A DNA stretch of 64,000 nucleotides from Alphaproteobacteria bacterium. GTDB lineage: Bacteria; Pseudomonadota; Alphaproteobacteria; Caulobacterales; Caulobacteraceae. Below, one piece after another: positions 60,983-64,000 of this stretch. The stretch is from NCBI GenBank assembly GCA_018821435.1, contig JAHJME010000012.1, forward strand, positions 62,001-126,000, given 5' to 3'. The position numbers and the translations under genes were made by a program. Positions within the stretch are counted from its first letter, which is position 1, and every line of letters begins with the position of its first letter. The notes beneath the pieces are model-generated. The model was not told where the DNA came from, made no database searches, and saw nothing but the letters and a program-made list of their open reading frames with translations.

Positions 60983-63182
60983 TTTCGATCGCGCGCGGCA
61001 TGTCTTTCACTTTCTGCCCGCGACCGGAAAGGCTGGGATTGGTCATGAAATACTCATGCGCCGAAAAGGCGTTCGGGTGGTCCCAGGCAGGATCACGCCT
61101 ATAGCGGCCGTCGGCGTCGAGGGTCCAGCTTTGCGCTTCATCTTTGAGGTTCGCCACCATGATCTGCTGGAGAACCTGCTGGTGGACGGTCGGGTTCTCG
61201 ATCGGCGTCATCACTTCGACGCGACGATCGAGATTGCGCGGCATCCAGTCGGCCGAGGACATGTAGAGCCGGGCATGCTGCGAGGGCATCGGGTGGCCGT
61301 TGGCGAAGGCCACGACGCGTCCGTGCTCCAGGTAGCGGCCGACGATCGACTTGACCCGGATGTTGTCCGACAGCCCCGCCACGCCGGGCCGCAGGCAGCA
61401 GATGCCGCGGATCACCAGGTCGATGGGCACGCCCGCCTGGCTGGCCGCGTAGAGGCCGTCGATGATCTCCGGGTCGACCAGCGAGTTCATCTTGGCCCAG
61501 ATCGCCGCCGGCTTGCCCGCCCGAGCGTTCTCCGCCTCCTGGCCGATCATCCGCAGCAGGTCGCGCTTCATGGTGACCGGCGAGAACGACAGCCGCTCCA
61601 GGCCCACCGGCTGGGCGTAGCCGGTGATGAAGTTGAACAGCTTGGCCGAGTCCCGCCCGAACGGCGCCTCGGTCGTGAACAGCGACAGGTCGGTGTAGAT
61701 GCGCGCCGTGACCGGGTGATAGTTGCCGGTGCCGAAGTGGCAGTAGCTGCGCAGCGTCTCGCCTTCCTTGCGCACCACGGTCGAGAGCTTGGCGTGCGTC
61801 TTGTACTCGATGAAGCCATAGACGACGTGGACGCCGGCCCGCTCCAGGTCGCGGGCCCACTTCAGATTGGCCTCCTCGTCGAACCGCGCCTTGATCTCGA
61901 TGAGCGCGGTGACGTTCTTGCCGTTCTCGGCCGCCTCGATCAGGGCCGCCACGATCGGGCTGTCCTTGGAGGTGCGGTACAGCGTCTGCTTGATCGCCAG
62001 CACGTTGGGGTCGCGGGCGGCCTGCCGCAGGAACTGGACCACCACGTCGAAGCTCTCGAACGGGTGGTGGACCAGGATGTCCTTCTCGCGGATCGCAGCG
62101 AAGCAGTCGCCGCCATGGTCGCGGATCCGCTCGGGGAAGCGCGCCTCGAACGGCTTGAACTTCAGGTCGGGCCGGTCTGGCGGGATCAGCTGGGTCAGTT
62201 CGTCCAGGCCCAGCAGGCCGTCCATGACGATGATGTCTTCGGGGTTGGCGTGCAGGCTGCCGGAAATGAACGTCCGCAGCTCTTCGGGCGTCGAGGCTTC
62301 CAGCTCGACCCGCACGACGGAGCCCAGGCGGCGCTGCTTCAGCCGCGCCTCGAATTCGCGCACCAGGTCTTCGGCCTCTTCCTCGATCTCCACGTCGCTG
62401 TCGCGGATCAGGCGGAAGACGCCCTGTTTCTCGATCTCGCAGCCCGGGAACAGGTGGTCGAGGAACAGCGTGACCATGCTCTCCAGCGAGATCACCCGCC
62501 GCTGCGCCTTGCGCCGGGTCGTCGGGCGGCCGGGCGTCACGTCCCAGAACCGCGCCACCTGGGCGGGCAGGGGCGCCAGGGCGTAGAGTTGCCGCCCATC
62601 CGAGATCCGGCGGATCTTCAGCACCAGCGAGAACGCCAGGTTCGGGATGAACGGGAACGGATGCGCCGGGTCGATGGCCAGCGGCGTCAGCACCGGGAAC
62701 AGCTCGGCGAGGAAACGTTCCTCCAGCGCCGCGCGCTCGGTCGGCGTGACCTCGTCGGCCGAGATGTAGCGAAGGCCCTCGGTCGCCAGCTCGGCGCAGA
62801 GCTGCCGCCAGCGCGTCTGCTGGTCGCCGATCAGGTCGGCCGCCACTTCGTTGACCCGCACCAACTGCTCGATGGGCGTCAGGCCGTCCTGGCTGAGCGA
62901 GCGGACGCCTTCGCGCACCTGCGCCTTCAGGCCGGCCACGCGGACCATGTAGAATTCGTCGAGGTTGTTGGCGCTGATCGCCAGGAACCGCAGCCGCTCC
63001 AGCAGCGGATGGCGCGGGTTCATGCTCTCGGCCAGCACCCGGCGATTGAACGCCAGCCAGGACAGTTCCCGGTTGAAGAACCGCGCGGGGGACTGCGACA
63101 GGTCCTCGGCGGGTGACGGCGCCTGATCGGACGAGGTCGCCGCAGCGGCGCTCATCGGGGCGACATCGTTCGGCGGAGGCAT
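60963..63182 (-). CDS. ppk1: Polyphosphate kinase 1
   Basis: 739 aa. PPK1 domains in order: N-terminal ([17 protein letters not shown]), middle, C1 and C2. The phosphorylated His463 is in [11 protein letters not shown]; the second active-site histidine region is [20 protein letters not shown]. Reversibly transfers the ATP gamma-phosphate to polyphosphate. First ATG 63182 or M10. Partnered with ppx downstream and a CHAD protein upstream. Confidence 0.97.
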   Translation of the reverse strand: MPPPNDVAPMSAAAATSSDQAPSPAEDLSQSPARFFNRELSWLAFNRRVLAESMNPRHPLLERLRFLAISANNLDEFYMVRVAGLKAQVREGVRSLSQDGLTPIEQLVRVNEVAADLIGDQQTRWRQLCAELATEGLRYISADEVTPTERAALEERFLAELFPVLTPLAIDPAHPFPFIPNLAFSLVLKIRRISDGRQLYALAPLPAQVARFWDVTPGRPTTRRKAQRRVISLESMVTLFLDHLFPGCEIEKQGVFRLIRDSDVEIEEEAEDLVREFEARLKQRRLGSVVRVELEASTPEELRTFISGSLHANPEDIIVMDGLLGLDELTQLIPPDRPDLKFKPFEARFPERIRDHGGDCFAAIREKDILVHHPFESFDVVVQFLRQAARDPNVLAIKQTLYRTSKDSPIVAALIEAAENGKNVTALIEIKARFDEEANLKWARDLERAGVHVVYGFIEYKTHAKLSTVVRKEGETLRSYCHFGTGNYHPVTARIYTDLSLFTTEAPFGRDSAKLFNFITGYAQPVGLERLSFSPVTMKRDLLRMIGQEAENARAGKPAAIWAKMNSLVDPEIIDGLYAASQAGVPIDLVIRGICCLRPGVAGLSDNIRVKSIVGRYLEHGRVVAFANGHPMPSQHARLYMSSADWMPRNLDRRVEVMTPIENPTVHQQVLQQIMVANLKDEAQSWTLDADGRYRRDPAWDHPNAFSAHEYFMTNPSLSGRGQKVKDMPRAIENVATRG

Positions 63183-63199
63183 ACTGATTCCCTGGGTCG

Positions 63200-64000
63200 T
63201 CAGACGGTGCGTAAGCGTGGCCGGGAAAGGTTAAGGTCCTCATTGCGGCCTTCTGAGGACGACCAGAACGGCTTCATCCGACGGAACGCTTTCAGGGCCT
63301 TGTTGGCCGTCTCGATCACGACATCCTCATCGCCGGTCAGCCGTCCCACCTCAAGTCCGGCGGCGAACGCCAGTTCGCCGGAGCGGCGGCCCACGGCCCG
63401 CATGGCGACCGCGCGGGCCACGGCCATGTCGTTCAGCTCGCCCAGCTGGTCCTGCAAGGCCTTCAGCGCCGTCACGAACCGCTGGCGGCGCTTCGGGTGG
63501 CGCGGGAATGCCTCGCCGAAGAACGCGGCAGCGTAGCGCAGCTTCTTGGCCTGCTTGCGCAGGTCGTGGCGGCCCTCGGCGTCGATCTGCTTGAACTTGC
63601 GCGAACCTCGGCGAAGGCGTCGGTCCAGCCTGTCCAGGACCGGGGCGGCCAGGGCGGCGGCGGAGCCTTCGCGCAGGGTGCGCTGCGCGTCGTTGGCCAG
63701 CCGCAGCCACCCGCCGACCTCGATCCATTCCGCCAGGTTGAACAGCAGGCCGCGGAAACGATCCGATCGCACGGCCGCCAGCGCCGTTTCGTAGGCCTCG
63801 GCCTGGGCGATGCGCAGGGCGCGGAAGAAGGCGGCGCGGCCCGGGCTCTCCTCGATCTCGTCCGGCGTGGCGGCTCGCTGCAGGAACACGTCGATGTCGC
63901 GGGCCTCGGACAGTTCGCCCGCCAGCCACTGGGTGTCGCGCCGCGCGGCGTTCAGCCCCTCTGCGTCCAGCATGTCCTTGAACACCGACAGCGCCGCGCG
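63200..64000 (-). CDS. CHAD domain protein, 5' end outside window
   Basis: 267 codons are visible; the N-terminus lies beyond 64000 (the last codons read [11 protein letters not shown]). Helical CHAD features: [11 protein letters not shown], the [14 protein letters not shown] core and [21 protein letters not shown] with conserved basic/histidine positions that bind polyphosphate. Located 17 bp upstream of ppk1, consistent with CHAD proteins attaching to polyphosphate granules. May carry an N-terminal CYTH domain, not visible here. Confidence 0.92.
   Translation of the reverse strand, partial: RAALSVFKDMLDAEGLNAARRDTQWLAGELSEARDIDVFLQRAATPDEIEESPGRAAFFRALRIAQAEAYETALAAVRSDRFRGLLFNLAEWIEVGGWLRLANDAQRTLREGSAAALAAPVLDRLDRRLRRGSRKFKQIDAEGRHDLRKQAKKLRYAAAFFGEAFPRHPKRRQRFVTALKALQDQLGELNDMAVARAVAMRAVGRRSGELAFAAGLEVGRLTGDEDVVIETANKALKAFRRMKPFWSSSEGRNEDLNLSRPRLRTV

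Noticed and set aside
59243-61048. 601-codon forward reading covering the candidate RNA and ppx
   Set aside because: Opposite ppx, which has full motifs; the residue content is that of an antisense shadow.

Overview
The window is high-GC alphaproteobacterial chromosome, most likely from a Caulobacter-like member of the Caulobacteraceae. The reasons are the clpP - clpX - lon - hup proteostasis block, the gene order lptF-lptG-lptD-surA-pdxA-rsmA, alphaproteobacterial PEPxxWA-type C-terminal sorting tails, and intergenic TCATCCCGG-type palindromes common in this group. Genes are dense, many start codons overlap the previous stop (ATGA), and GTG or TTG starts are frequent. No phage, transposase, rRNA or CRISPR was seen.

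Layout. 1-4.9 kb: truncated M20 carboxypeptidase and a large RTX-type secreted nuclease. 5-16.7 kb: clpP, a HAD phosphatase pair, clpX, lon and hup. Between clpX and lon sit an accessory MFS exporter, an amidohydrolase, an SDR/chromene-isomerase/VOC group and a PEP-CTERM protein. 16.7-19 kb: a yybP-ykoY manganese riboswitch with its GDT1-type transporter, a POT peptide transporter and tRNA-Val. 19-29 kb: hydrolase, aldo-keto reductase, Baeyer-Villiger-type monooxygenase, a DUF969/DUF979/DUF2891 (predicted 5-oxoproline uptake) operon, an RsmB-like methyltransferase and a YgiQ radical SAM enzyme. 29-37 kb: the outer-membrane biogenesis operon (lptF, lptG, lptD, surA) with pdxA and rsmA. 37-43 kb: pepA, holC, an I78-like lipoprotein, a glycosyltransferase, tRNA-Leu and tig. 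43-48 kb: a three-gene 2-oxoacid:acceptor oxidoreductase with a GltD-like FAD/FeS partner. 48-52 kb: small membrane, lipoprotein and PEP-CTERM genes. 52-55.9 kb: a visibly lower-GC island with a two-gene HEPN-like / KGGTGR-ATPase cassette. 56-64 kb: purM, rnd, a candidate structured RNA, and the ppk1-ppx polyphosphate genes next to a CHAD protein.

Most notable items: (1) the horizontally acquired two-gene cassette at 52.5-55.7 kb, a likely conflict or defence system whose ATPase carries an altered first P-loop and a second intact P-loop; (2) a candidate structured RNA of about 210 nt with three GNRA hairpins and its own terminator downstream of rnd; (3) two copies of a long palindromic element built from short CACGAA/CACCAAG-type repeats inside conserved ends, both between convergent genes; (4) the Mn riboswitch-transporter unit; and (5) the ferredoxin-type 2-oxoacid oxidoreductase cluster.
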